Source: an uncultured Collinsella sp.
Lineage (GTDB): Bacteria; Actinomycetota; Coriobacteriia; Coriobacteriales; Coriobacteriaceae
Assembly: GCA_900550815.1 (NCBI GenBank)
Contig: URTW01000136.1
Span: 1-5,649 of the forward strand
Length of the DNA stretch: 5,649 nucleotides
Direction: 5' to 3'
The position numbers and the translations under genes were made by a program. The notes beneath the pieces are model-generated. The model was not told where the DNA came from and searched no databases. It saw nothing but the letters and a program-made list of their open reading frames with translations. Shown here piece by piece: positions 1-5,142 of this stretch (its first letter is position 1; each line of letters starts with the position of its first letter).

Positions 1-88
1 CAGAACCGAAGCAAAAGCCGCCTTGGCGGCGGCCTCAGCATCGAGCGGAGCCTGTTTGGAATCAGCCTTTATGTGCCTCCTGAGTCAT
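1..88 (-). CDS. possible start of an unidentified gene, frame broken near its start
   Basis: I do not recognise this gene. A plausible start, ATG at 88-86 with SD GAAGGA six bases upstream (100-95), opens a frame that stops after eight codons (MTQEAHKG, TGA at 64-62). One base out of register, a frame with coding-like, Ala-rich content (KADSKQAPLDAEAAAK, then to the edge) is open from 69 to position 1. It has no ATG, GTG or TTG start in view. The two frames join if one base is skipped at AAAG (70-67). A strong AGGAGG (81-76) lies five bases before that AAA. Possible explanations are a sequencing error, a broken gene, a programmed +1 shift, or chance, since only 23 codons are visible. Confidence 0.3.
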
Positions 89-201
89 CGGAAGTCCTTC
101 ATTTCTAACAACCCTATAGTCGCACAATTGCGCGCGTATCTGCTCGTGTTTGCGTATTTATTTGCTTATCGGTCATTATTTAGCCATAGTTGGCAGATGT
201 T

Positions 202-249
202 TGCGCAGTTATGCGCATTGTTGCGCAAGACTATGCGCATAAATGCGCA
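202..249. promoter_or_regulatory. array of five TGCGCA palindromes at about one helical turn
   Basis: The self-complementary hexamer TGCGCA occurs at 202-207, 212-217, 222-227, 234-239 and 244-249, with start steps of 10, 10, 12 and 10 bases. Three of the copies extend to ATGCGCAT and one to TTGCGCAA, all perfect 8-bp palindromes. Partial copies (TGCG) occur at 129, 151 and 250. The phased spacing puts the sites on about the same face of the helix, as expected for cooperative binding of a regulator, or for iteron-like sites. It lies about 115-160 bases upstream of the apparent gene start at the left edge. The binding protein is unknown. Confidence 0.6.
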
Positions 250-252
250 TGC

Positions 253-357
253 GACGATCCTTGTGAAGCATAAAAAGGCGGAACACCAAAGCCTTAAAGA
301 ACAAAGTAGGCCGTGATACTACACCCCTCTGGGGGCATCAGACATCAAAGGATCGTC
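253..357. repeat. 105-bp segment closed by a 10-bp inverted repeat
   Basis: GACGATCCTT (253-262) and AAGGATCGTC (348-357) are perfect complements. Between them lie a smaller stem AAGGC/GCCTT (275-279 with 291-295) and a CCCC/GGGG stem (324-327 with 331-334) flanked by TGAT/ATCA (314-317 with 337-340). The whole could fold as a closed multi-branch RNA, or could be a miniature element with terminal inverted repeats. On the minus strand the AAGGC stem ends in GCCTTTTT, so it could also act as a weak terminator. No function is recognised. Confidence 0.45.
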
Positions 358-402
358 CCAAACTGCCGGCAAAAAGGGAACGCCCCTATGTGCCGACACC
401 TA

Positions 403-476
403 GGGACAGTCGCTAAGTGCCGCTTTCGTTGAAGCCTATCCCAGATGGCCAGATATACAAATCTATAGACTGTCCC
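403..476. repeat. 9-bp inverted repeat GGGACAGTC / GACTGTCCC
   Basis: GGGACAGTC at 403-411 and GACTGTCCC at 468-476 are perfect complements 56 bases apart. The left copy is the only one in the window in reverse orientation to the GTCCCC repeats, so the pair could mark the two ends of a small palindromic element. The enclosed sequence has no reading frame of note. Confidence 0.55.
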
Positions 477-580
477 CATCAACTAGCCTTTTAAGAACGT
501 CCCCAACTACTAGTCATTTAAGTCTGTCCCCTATGACTGCCAATCAACGGCCACTCATTTAAGTCTGTCCCCAATGAGTA
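460..580. repeat. four GTCCCC-core repeats, most within short inverted repeats
   Basis: GTCCCC occurs at 472-477, 499-504, 526-531 and 567-572, in the same orientation, at steps of 27, 27 and 41 bases. The last two copies share an identical 18-mer, TCATTTAAGTCTGTCCCC (514-531 and 555-572). Each of these sits between complementary arms: AGTCAT/ATGACT (512-517 with 533-538) and ACTCATT/AATGAGT (553-559 with 573-579). The third copy has ACTAG/CTAGT (482-486 with 510-514). The fourth has a weaker GATGG/CCATC (444-448 with 476-480). On the minus strand the core reads GGGGACAGACTTAAATGA. This resembles the GGGGACAG-type palindromic elements often found near REP-associated tyrosine transposases. No transposase gene is in the window. 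Confidence 0.75.
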
Positions 581-586
581 GGGATA

Positions 587-621
587 GAAAAAGGCCCGGG
601 TGCCGTGGCATCCGGGCCTTT
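587..621 (-). terminator. intrinsic terminator after rplX
   Basis: On the minus strand a stem AAAGGCCCGG pairs perfectly with CCGGGCCTTT (arms 621-612 and 599-590). The apical part can add TGC/GCA pairs, and the T run TTTTT follows directly. This is a strong Rho-independent terminator placed 26 bases after the rplX stop. It ends the ribosomal transcript here. In the opposite direction only three Ts follow the stem, so it is mainly one-way. Confidence 0.92.
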
Positions 622-647
622 GCTAGCAACTTGATGTTGCGGGCAGC

Positions 648-953
648 TTAGAACTTGTGGCCGCACTTCTTGCAGACGCGCAGCTTGTTCTTGCCGTCCT
701 TCTCGTGACCGACGCGGGTAACCTTACCGCACTCGGGGCAAACGAGATTGACGTTGGAGGCGTCGATGGGAGCCTCCTGCGAAACGATGCCGCCCTGCTG
801 GTTGGCAGCGTTGGGCTTGACGGCCTTCTTGACGACCGAAACGCCCTCGACAACGACCTTGTTCTCGGCGGGGAGAGCACGCAGGACAACGCCCTGCTTG
901 CCGCGATCCTTACCAGAGAGAACCTGGACCTTATCGCCCTTCTTGATATACAT
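648..953 (-). CDS. rplX: 50S ribosomal protein L24, four-cysteine form
   Basis: L24 starts assembly of the large subunit by binding the 5' part of 23S rRNA, and ends up near the tunnel exit. The 101-residue product has an N-terminal KOW motif ([20 protein letters not shown], residues 4-23) and the C-terminal L24 domain. It carries CPEC at 72-75 and CKKC at 94-97. That spacing resembles a zinc ribbon, so this is probably a zinc-binding version; metal binding is inferred. The SD AGGGGAGA lies just before ATG, in the 13-base gap after rplN. It is the last gene of the cluster here: a strong terminator follows 26 bases after its TAA, and rplE is not present. Confidence 0.97.
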   Translation of the reverse strand: MYIKKGDKVQVLSGKDRGKQGVVLRALPAENKVVVEGVSVVKKAVKPNAANQQGGIVSQEAPIDASNVNLVCPECGKVTRVGHEKDGKNKLRVCKKCGHKF

Positions 954-966
954 ATATCTCCCCTAA

Positions 967-1335
967 CTACAGGGTCTCGGGAGCGAGCGAGACGATCTTC
1001 ATGTACTTCTTGTCACGAAGCTCGCGAGCGACGGGCCCGAAGATACGGGTGCCGACGGGCGAACCATCGTTGTTGATGACAACGCAGGCGTTCTCATCAA
1101 AGCGAATGTAGGAGCCATCCTTGCGGCGGATCTCCTTAACGGTGCGAACGACGACGCAACGGACAACGTCCTTCTTCTTGACGTTGGCGCCAGGGGTAGC
1201 CTCCTGGACAGCACCGATGAACACATCGCCGATGCCTGCATAACGACGCTTGGAACCGCCAAGCACCTTGATGCAGCGAATCTTGCGAGCGCCGGAGTTG
1301 TCGGCGACGTTCAGCATGGTTTGCATCTGAATCAT
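967..1335 (-). CDS. rplN: 50S ribosomal protein L14
   Basis: L14 lies at the subunit interface, forms bridges with the 30S subunit, and is the contact for the silencing factor RsfS. The 122-residue product is exactly the standard bacterial length. It begins [19 protein letters not shown] and carries the family signature around [15 protein letters not shown] (73-87), then [13 protein letters not shown] (95-107). The ATG is preceded by the SD GGAGG (1350-1346), ten bases upstream. In E. coli this gene starts the spc operon. The 118-base spacer upstream can fold, and may hold a promoter or a control site. rplX follows after 13 bases. Confidence 0.98.
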   Translation of the reverse strand: MIQMQTMLNVADNSGARKIRCIKVLGGSKRRYAGIGDVFIGAVQEATPGANVKKKDVVRCVVVRTVKEIRRKDGSYIRFDENACVVINNDGSPVGTRIFGPVARELRDKKYMKIVSLAPETL

Positions 1336-1453
1336 GGTAGATGTTCCTCCGAACTAAGAACCGAAGAGAGGTGCGCAGCCTTTAGGCGGCCTGTGGTATG
1401 CAAACCAGGCATACGCACATCTTCGGAAACGTACAAGTCGTAAGAGCGACTGC
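1336..1453 (-). promoter_or_regulatory. structured rpsQ-rplN spacer, candidate rplN leader
   Basis: This non-coding spacer lies at the classical S10/spc boundary. Minus-strand RNA could form a small hairpin, AGTCG/CGACT (1451-1447 with 1440-1436). It could then form a larger fold closed by CCGAAGA/TCTTCGG (1426-1420 with 1367-1361) and GTGCG/CGCAC (1418-1414 with 1375-1371). Inside are two arms, TATGC/GCATA (1413-1409 with 1401-1397) and a short GCC/GGC arm around TAAA. A competing hairpin, GCC-TGGT...ACCA-CA-GGC (about 1410-1389), is also possible. The SD of rplN lies just after the fold. It may be a protein-binding control site, an RNA-processing site, or the 5' leader of a separate spc transcript. 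No convincing promoter was found. Confidence 0.5.
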
Positions 1454-1714
1454 TTATTTAGCGCGCTCGACGACCTCGATGAGGCGCCAACGCTTCATCT
1501 TGGACATAGGACGGGTCTCCATAACGCGGACGGTATCGCCCACGCCAGCCGTGCACTCCTCGTCGTGAGCGTGCAGCTTCTTGGAGCTGGTCATCATCTT
1601 GCCGTACTTGGGGTGACGCTTGCGCTCGGTGATGGTGACGACAATGGTCTTGGCACCGGAGACGGAGGTAACGACACCCGTACGGACCTTACGCGAGTTA
1701 CGCGAATCAGTCAT
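1454..1714 (-). CDS. rpsQ: 30S ribosomal protein S17
   Basis: S17 is a primary 16S rRNA-binding protein with an OB fold, needed for small-subunit assembly. The 86-residue product is of normal length. It has RKVRTGVVTSVSGAKTIVV (8-26), the RKRHPKYGKMM strand-loop (31-41), and the C-terminal signature GDTVRVMETRPMSKMKRWRL (59-78). A clear SD AAGGAGA (1725-1719) precedes the ATG within the 16-base gap after rpmC. In E. coli this is the last gene of the S10 operon. Here too it is followed by a longer, structured spacer before rplN. Confidence 0.98.
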   Translation of the reverse strand: MTDSRNSRKVRTGVVTSVSGAKTIVVTITERKRHPKYGKMMTSSKKLHAHDEECTAGVGDTVRVMETRPMSKMKRWRLIEVVERAK

Positions 1715-1730
1715 GTTCTCTCCTTAGGTC

Positions 1731-1946
1731 CTACTCGGCGACAGCGGACTTCTCCGCTGCGATCTCGCGGGCGCGCTGCTCCGTGAGGACGCGAGCGATG
1801 TCCTTCTTCACGGTGTTGACGCGAGCGGTGTTGTCCAGCTGGCTGGTGGCCATCTGGAAACGAAGGTTAAAGAGCTCGGCGCGCATTTCCTTCAGCTTCT
1901 CAACGAGCTGAGCGTCCGAGAGCTCACGAATCTCTGCGGGCTTCAT
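1731..1946 (-). CDS. rpmC: 50S ribosomal protein L29
   Basis: L29 is a small two-helix protein next to L23 at the exit-tunnel rim. The 71-residue product reads [20 protein letters not shown], then the helical hairpin with LFNLRFQMATSQLDN (25-39) and the family signature region VNTVKKDIARVLTEQRARE (43-61). A short Ala/Glu tail follows. The length is at the upper end of the family. The ATG overlaps the rplP stop (TAATG), and a GGAGGAG SD lies in the last rplP codons, so translation is probably coupled. The stop TAG is 16 bases before rpsQ. Confidence 0.97.
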   Translation of the reverse strand: MKPAEIRELSDAQLVEKLKEMRAELFNLRFQMATSQLDNTARVNTVKKDIARVLTEQRAREIAAEKSAVAE

Positions 1947-2449
1947 TAGTTCTCCTCCTTGGCGGCGGCGGCGTCCTCAGCAGCCCACTTGGCCTCGAGA
2001 GCGGCCTCCTCAGCCATCTCCTTCTCGATGCGCTGCTCAGCGTTCTTAGCAGCAACAATCTTGGTCTTGATGGGAAGCTTGTGCTGTGCAAGACGCAGAG
2101 CCTCGCGAGCGACCTCCTCGGGCACGCCCTTGACCTCGAACATGATGCGGCCGGGCTTGACGACGGCCACCCACTCCTCGGGGTTACCCTTACCAGAACC
2201 CATGCGAGTCTCGGCAGGCTTCTTGGTGATGGGCTTATCGGGGAAGATCGTGATGTAGACACGACCGCCACGCTTCATGTAGCGGGTCATGGCAATACGA
2301 GCGGCCTCGATCTGACGGTTGGTGATCCAATGGGCCTCGAGAGCCTGGATACCAAACTCGCCGAAATGCAGCTCGGTATTACCCTTGGCCTGGCCCTTCA
2401 TGGAGCCACGCTGCACCTTGCGGTGAAGAATACGCTTAGGGGCAAGCAC
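1946..2449 (-). CDS. rplP: 50S ribosomal protein L16 with extended acidic-alanine C-terminus
   Basis: L16 is a late-assembly protein that organises the A-site tRNA-binding region of the large subunit. The start codon is GTG at 2449. It overlaps the rpsC stop (TAGTG) and has a strong SD, AGGAGGGG (2463-2456), six bases upstream inside rpsC, which fixes the start and implies coupling. The protein shows [11 protein letters not shown], the central [16 protein letters not shown] (41-56) and [20 protein letters not shown] (69-88). The arginine of TRMG (Arg82) matches the E. coli Arg81 that is hydroxylated there. The conserved domain ends near HKLPIKTK (123-130). About 35 further residues rich in Ala, Glu and Lys bring the length to 167, against roughly 136-145 in many bacteria. 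The stop TAA overlaps the rpmC ATG by one base. Confidence 0.97.
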   Translation of the reverse strand: MLAPKRILHRKVQRGSMKGQAKGNTELHFGEFGIQALEAHWITNRQIEAARIAMTRYMKRGGRVYITIFPDKPITKKPAETRMGSGKGNPEEWVAVVKPGRIMFEVKGVPEEVAREALRLAQHKLPIKTKIVAAKNAEQRIEKEMAEEAALEAKWAAEDAAAAKEEN

Positions 2450-3159
2450 TACTGACCCCTCCTCTCGGAGTTACGACGACGAGGACGGGAAGAGCCCTCG
2501 AGTGCAGGGTTGGGAACAGGCTGGCCCGGGAGCATCTCGCCCAGGTAGATCCAGACCTTCCCGCCGCAAGCGCCCAAGGTGGTGCTGGCGACAGCCGTGC
2601 CGTAGTCGATCTTGGCACGGAGGGTGTGCAGAGGCACGCGACCCTCGCGGTACCACTCACGACGGCCCATCTCGGCACCGCCGAGACGACCGGAGCACTG
2701 GATACGGATGCCCTTAGCGCGGGCCTTGCGGGCGGACTGGACAGCCTTGCGCATAGCGCGACGGAAGGCAACGCGGCCCTCGAGCTGCTCGGCGATAGAC
2801 TGGGCAACGAGGTTGGCGTCGAGCTCGGGGCGCTTGATCTCGACAACGTCGACGGAGAGCTGGCCCTTGGAGACGCCAGCGACCTTCTCGAGCTCGGTGC
2901 GGAGGGTATCGATCTCGGCACCCTTCTTACCGATGACAACGCCGGGGCGAGCGGTGAGGATGATGACCTTCACCTTGTCGCCAGCGCGCTCGATCTCGAC
3001 ACGGGAGACAGCTGCGCGGGAAAGACGCTTCTCGAGGTACTTGCGGATCTCGAGATCGTTACCGAGGGTCTTAGCGTAATCCTTCTCTGCGAACCAGCGG
3101 GAGCGCCAGTTCTCGGTGATGCCAAGACGGAAGCCGGTGGGGTAGACTTTCTGACCCAT
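2449..3159 (-). CDS. rpsC: 30S ribosomal protein S3
   Basis: S3 is part of the mRNA entry channel and, with S4, of the ribosomal helicase activity. The 236-residue product starts [14 protein letters not shown] and has a type II KH domain with its nucleic-acid-binding GKKG loop at residues 77-80 (VVIGKKG). The C-terminal S3 domain follows, with [10 protein letters not shown] and [16 protein letters not shown]. In the next segment the family usually reads close to YGxxGVKVWI; here it is [10 protein letters not shown] (about 195-204), slightly off the norm though in frame. The tail is basic ([14 protein letters not shown]). The SD AAAGGAGG (3178-3171) lies in the last rplV codons, 11 bases before ATG. 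The stop TAG overlaps the GTG start of rplP by one base. Confidence 0.97.
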   Translation of the reverse strand: MGQKVYPTGFRLGITENWRSRWFAEKDYAKTLGNDLEIRKYLEKRLSRAAVSRVEIERAGDKVKVIILTARPGVVIGKKGAEIDTLRTELEKVAGVSKGQLSVDVVEIKRPELDANLVAQSIAEQLEGRVAFRRAMRKAVQSARKARAKGIRIQCSGRLGGAEMGRREWYREGRVPLHTLRAKIDYGTAVASTTLGACGGKVWIYLGEMLPGQPVPNPALEGSSRPRRRNSERRGQ

Positions 3160-3165
3160 ACAGCT

Positions 3166-3537
3166 TTACGCCTCCTTTCGAGGAGCAACGACGACGGTGA
3201 TGTGGGAAGTACGCTTCAGAATGCGAGAAGCGGAACCCTTGGCGCGGGGACGGATGCGCTTAAGCGTCGGACCCTCGTCAACATAGGCAGCGGCGACAAC
3301 CAGGTTGTCGGCACGCAGACCGTTGTTGTTCTCGGCGTTCGCAACGGCGGAACGGAGAACCTTCTCGACATCCACGGCGACGGCGCGGTCGCAGAAGTGG
3401 AGGATGTCGAAGGCCTGAGCGACAGGCTTGCGGCGGATCAGATCGACCACCAGGCGGGCCTTGCTGGGGGAAACACGCACGTACTTAGCGACGGCGCGAA
3501 CCTCGGTGGCCTCAGTTTCAATAGACTTAGTTGCCAT
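3166..3537 (-). CDS. rplV: 50S ribosomal protein L22
   Basis: L22 touches all domains of 23S rRNA. Its long beta-hairpin, with L4, forms the narrowest point of the exit tunnel, the site of macrolide-resistance mutations in many bacteria. The 123-residue product has the globular N-terminal part ([20 protein letters not shown], 13-32) and the hairpin signature [21 protein letters not shown] (92-112), followed by ITVVV. No deletion is visible in the hairpin. The N-terminus carries about ten extra residues before VRAVAKY, as in many actinobacterial homologues. The start follows the rpsS stop by 14 bases and has only a G-rich run as SD. The last codons (AAG GAG GCG) form the rpsC SD. Confidence 0.98.
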   Translation of the reverse strand: MATKSIETEATEVRAVAKYVRVSPSKARLVVDLIRRKPVAQAFDILHFCDRAVAVDVEKVLRSAVANAENNNGLRADNLVVAAAYVDEGPTLKRIRPRAKGSASRILKRTSHITVVVAPRKEA

Positions 3538-3551
3538 TTACGGTTAACCCC

Positions 3552-3812
3552 CTATTTGGCCTTGTGGCCACGGAACGTACGAGTCGGCGCGAACTCGCCG
3601 AGCTTGTGACCAACCATGGACTCGGTAACATACACGGGCACATGCTTGCGGCCGTCGTGGACGGCGATGGTGTGACCAACCATCTCGGGGAAGATGGTGG
3701 ACGCGCGGGACCAGGTCTTCACGACGTCCTTCTTGCCAGCCTCGTTCATCGCGGTGATACGCGAGAGAAGGCGAGTCTCCACGAACGGGCCCTTTTTGAG
3801 ACTTCTGCTCAT
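3552..3812 (-). CDS. rpsS: 30S ribosomal protein S19
   Basis: S19 sits in the head of the small subunit, forms a complex with S13, and contacts the A-site finger and tRNA region. The product has 86 residues, a little shorter than the common 91-93, with the loss at the basic C-terminal tail. It starts with the canonical [11 protein letters not shown] and carries the family signature from [10 protein letters not shown] through [11 protein letters not shown] (53-77), then [20 protein letters not shown] (3827-3821) lies eight bases before the ATG, in a 32-base spacer after rplB. The stop TAG runs into a G stretch that serves as a weak SD for rplV. Confidence 0.98.
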   Translation of the reverse strand: MSRSLKKGPFVETRLLSRITAMNEAGKKDVVKTWSRASTIFPEMVGHTIAVHDGRKHVPVYVTESMVGHKLGEFAPTRTFRGHKAK

Positions 3813-3844
3813 AAGTGCTTTCTCCTAAAACTCGGTATCCGAAA

Positions 3845-4675
3845 TTACTTCTTACGGCGACGAATGATGTGCTGGTTCGAGACCTTCTTCTTCTTGCGCG
3901 TACGAAGGCCCTTCGTCGGCTTACCCCAGGGGGTAACAGAGGGACGACCAGAGGTGTGGTTCTTGCCCTCGCCACCGCCGTGCGGGTGGTCGACAGGGTT
4001 CATGACGGTACCGCGGACGGTCGGGCGCACGTTCATGTGACGCTTACGGCCGGCCTTACCGATGACAATGTTGGCGTGATCGGCGTTGCCGACCTCACCG
4101 ACGGTGGCGCGGCAGGTAACGAGGATGCGGCGCATCTCGGAGGAAGGCATACGGACGATAGCGTACTTGCCCTCCTTACCCATCAGCTGGCAGGAGTTAC
4201 CGGCGGAACGGGCGATAGCAGCGCCCTTGCCCGGCTGGAACTCGACGGCGTGGATGAGCGTACCGACGGGGATGTCGGCGAGGGGCAGAGCGTTGCCCGG
4301 CTTGATGTCGGCGTCAGAACCGGACATGATGGTCTGACCGACCTCGAGGCCCTTGGGGGCCAGGATGTAGCGCTTCTCACCGTCAGCGTAGTGCAGCAGA
4401 GCGATGCGAGCGGAACGGTTCGGATCGTACTCGATCGTGGCAACCTTGGCGGGCACGCCGTCCTTGTTGCGCTGGAAGCCGATCACACGGTAACGACGCT
4501 TCACGCCGCCGCCCTGGTGGCGGGTGGTGATGCGGCCGTTGTTGTTACGACCGGCCTTCTTGGGCAGGGGCTCGAGAAGAGACTTCTCGGGCTTGGTGCA
4601 GGTGATCTCGGAGAAGTCGGAGATCGTCTGCCAACGCCTACCAGCGGAGGTCGGCTTAAGGTGCTTTACAGCCAT
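3845..4675 (-). CDS. rplB: 50S ribosomal protein L2
   Basis: L2 is one of the most conserved large-subunit proteins. It is needed for subunit association and lies close to the peptidyl-transferase centre. The 276-residue product matches the usual length of about 275. It shows the N-terminal [12 protein letters not shown] start, the OB-fold part ([22 protein letters not shown], about 42-63) and the family signature [17 protein letters not shown] (221-237). His230 corresponds to the functionally important His229 of E. coli. The open frame runs 25 codons further upstream to 4750, but that part has no L2 similarity and falls in a structured spacer. The ATG at 4675 gives the canonical MAVK start and is preceded by a modest SD, AAAGGGA. 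The weak SD and the long structured leader suggest separate control of this gene. Confidence 0.98.
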   Translation of the reverse strand: MAVKHLKPTSAGRRWQTISDFSEITCTKPEKSLLEPLPKKAGRNNNGRITTRHQGGGVKRRYRVIGFQRNKDGVPAKVATIEYDPNRSARIALLHYADGEKRYILAPKGLEVGQTIMSGSDADIKPGNALPLADIPVGTLIHAVEFQPGKGAAIARSAGNSCQLMGKEGKYAIVRMPSSEMRRILVTCRATVGEVGNADHANIVIGKAGRKRHMNVRPTVRGTVMNPVDHPHGGGEGKNHTSGRPSVTPWGKPTKGLRTRKKKKVSNQHIIRRRKK

Positions 4676-4854
4676 TACAATCCCTTTCAATAGGAATCCG
4701 TTAGCCATCGCAGACAGGGATTCGAGGTTCTGCCTCGGGTGCGATGACACCGGACGTATACACGGTTCCGGGCGTGTCCATTTTATACGCCCAAAACCTT
4801 GAGCTCCCGCCTCCCCTATTTGGGAGGCATGAGCTCACTCAACAGCAGCGAGTC
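4676..4854 (-). promoter_or_regulatory. structured rplW-rplB spacer, candidate rplB leader
   Basis: The 179 bases between rplW and rplB are non-coding and far longer than the neighbouring gaps. In transcription order they hold a stem at 4837-4800, a GGGCGT/ACGCCC stem (4792-4787 with 4775-4770), and an overlapping CCGGA..CGT/ACG..TCCGG stem (4771-4750). A 7-bp stem CATCGCA/TGCGATG (4746-4740 with 4712-4706) follows, enclosing a CGAGG/CCTCG hairpin. The segment GAATCCC (4723-4717) can pair with GGATTC at 4699-4694, or its AATCCC part can pair with GGGATT at 4684-4679, which overlaps the rplB SD. These alternatives suggest control of rplB translation. No known riboswitch or ribosomal-protein leader class is recognised. 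Confidence 0.5.
4800..4837 (-). other. hairpin after rplW, possible attenuator or weak terminator
   Basis: Perfect arms GCCTCCC and GGGAGGC (4809-4815 and 4822-4828) form a 7-bp stem with a six-base loop. A 2x2 internal loop separates it from outer arms containing GAGCTC (4800-4806 and 4831-4837). On the transcribed strand it is followed by AAGGTTTTGG, a T run of only four bases broken from the stem. It could pause or partly terminate polymerase between rplW and rplB, or protect the mRNA end after processing. Confidence 0.45.
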
Positions 4855-5142
4855 TTAGGCCTGGTTGCCAAAGACCTCGATGGTGTCGCCCTCGGCCAGC
4901 GTGACGATGGCCTTCTTCCAAGAACGGGTCTTGCCGGCGACATAGCGCACGCGCTTGGTCTTGGGCTTGACCGTCAGGGTGTTCACGCGAACGACCTTGA
5001 CGCCGAAGATCTCCTCGACAGCGTCCTTGATCTGATACTTGTTAGCATCCTTGGCGACCTCGAACGTGTACTTGTTCAGCTCCATGCCGGAGAAGGAACG
5101 CTCGGACACGATCGGACGGATGATGATCTCGTGGGCGGTCAT
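4855..5142 (-). CDS. rplW: 50S ribosomal protein L23
   Basis: L23 binds domain III of 23S rRNA at the exit-tunnel opening, where it docks trigger factor and the signal recognition particle. The product is 95 residues, the normal bacterial length. It begins with the typical IIIRPIVSERS segment (residues 6-15) and has the family core KDAVEEIFGVKVVRVNTL (39-56), followed by the basic stretch KPKTKRVRYVAGK that forms the flexible rRNA-contacting loop. The ATG directly abuts the rplD stop (TAAATG), and the SD GGGGAGGTG lies within the last rplD codons, so translation is probably coupled to rplD. Downstream comes an unusually long spacer before rplB. Nothing in the protein is abnormal. Confidence 0.98.
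   Translation of the reverse strand: MTAHEIIIRPIVSERSFSGMELNKYTFEVAKDANKYQIKDAVEEIFGVKVVRVNTLTVKPKTKRVRYVAGKTRSWKKAIVTLAEGDTIEVFGNQA

Larger units (their letters stand above)
89..586. other. non-coding region between rplX terminator and left-edge gene
   Basis: About 500 bases without a credible gene, visibly more AT-rich than the ribosomal genes, especially 100-310. It holds, from right to left, the GTCCCC repeats, the 9-bp inverted repeat, a small CGGCA/TGCCG hairpin (367-371 with 391-395), the 10-bp inverted-repeat segment, the TGCGCA array, and an imperfect 14-bp palindrome, CGCACAATTGCGCG (121-134). A TATAGG (117-112, minus strand) could serve as a -10 element for the left-edge gene, but no matching -35 is visible. 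A plus-strand frame of 97 codons (23-316) runs through the TGCGCA array and has no family features. Confidence 0.6.

Noticed and set aside
23..316. Plus-strand open frame of 97 codons in the left region
   Set aside because: It runs through the TGCGCA array and other repeats, has no clear SD, and its product shows no recognisable motif.
444..580. CRISPR array from the GTCCCC repeats
   Set aside because: The repeats are too short, spacers are about 20 bases and themselves carry the inverted arms, and no cas gene is present.
1405..1435. Promoter TTGTAC-17-TATGCC before rplN
   Set aside because: Only three of six bases match in each element, and it sits inside the predicted stem region.
2626..3609. 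Long plus-strand open frame of 327 codons
   Set aside because: It lies antisense to rpsC and rplV and mirrors their codon pattern; its Leu/Gly/Asp-rich product has no family features.
3815..4693. Plus-strand open frame of 292 codons
   Set aside because: It is antisense to rplB, with the same shadow composition and no domain.
4676..4750. 25-codon upstream extension of rplB
   Set aside because: The L2 family starts at MAVK, and the upstream part lies in a structured spacer with no conserved residues.
4785..4800. TATAAA as a -10 promoter element for rplB (minus strand)
   Set aside because: The position 17 bases upstream reads GCGGGA, with no -35 similarity.
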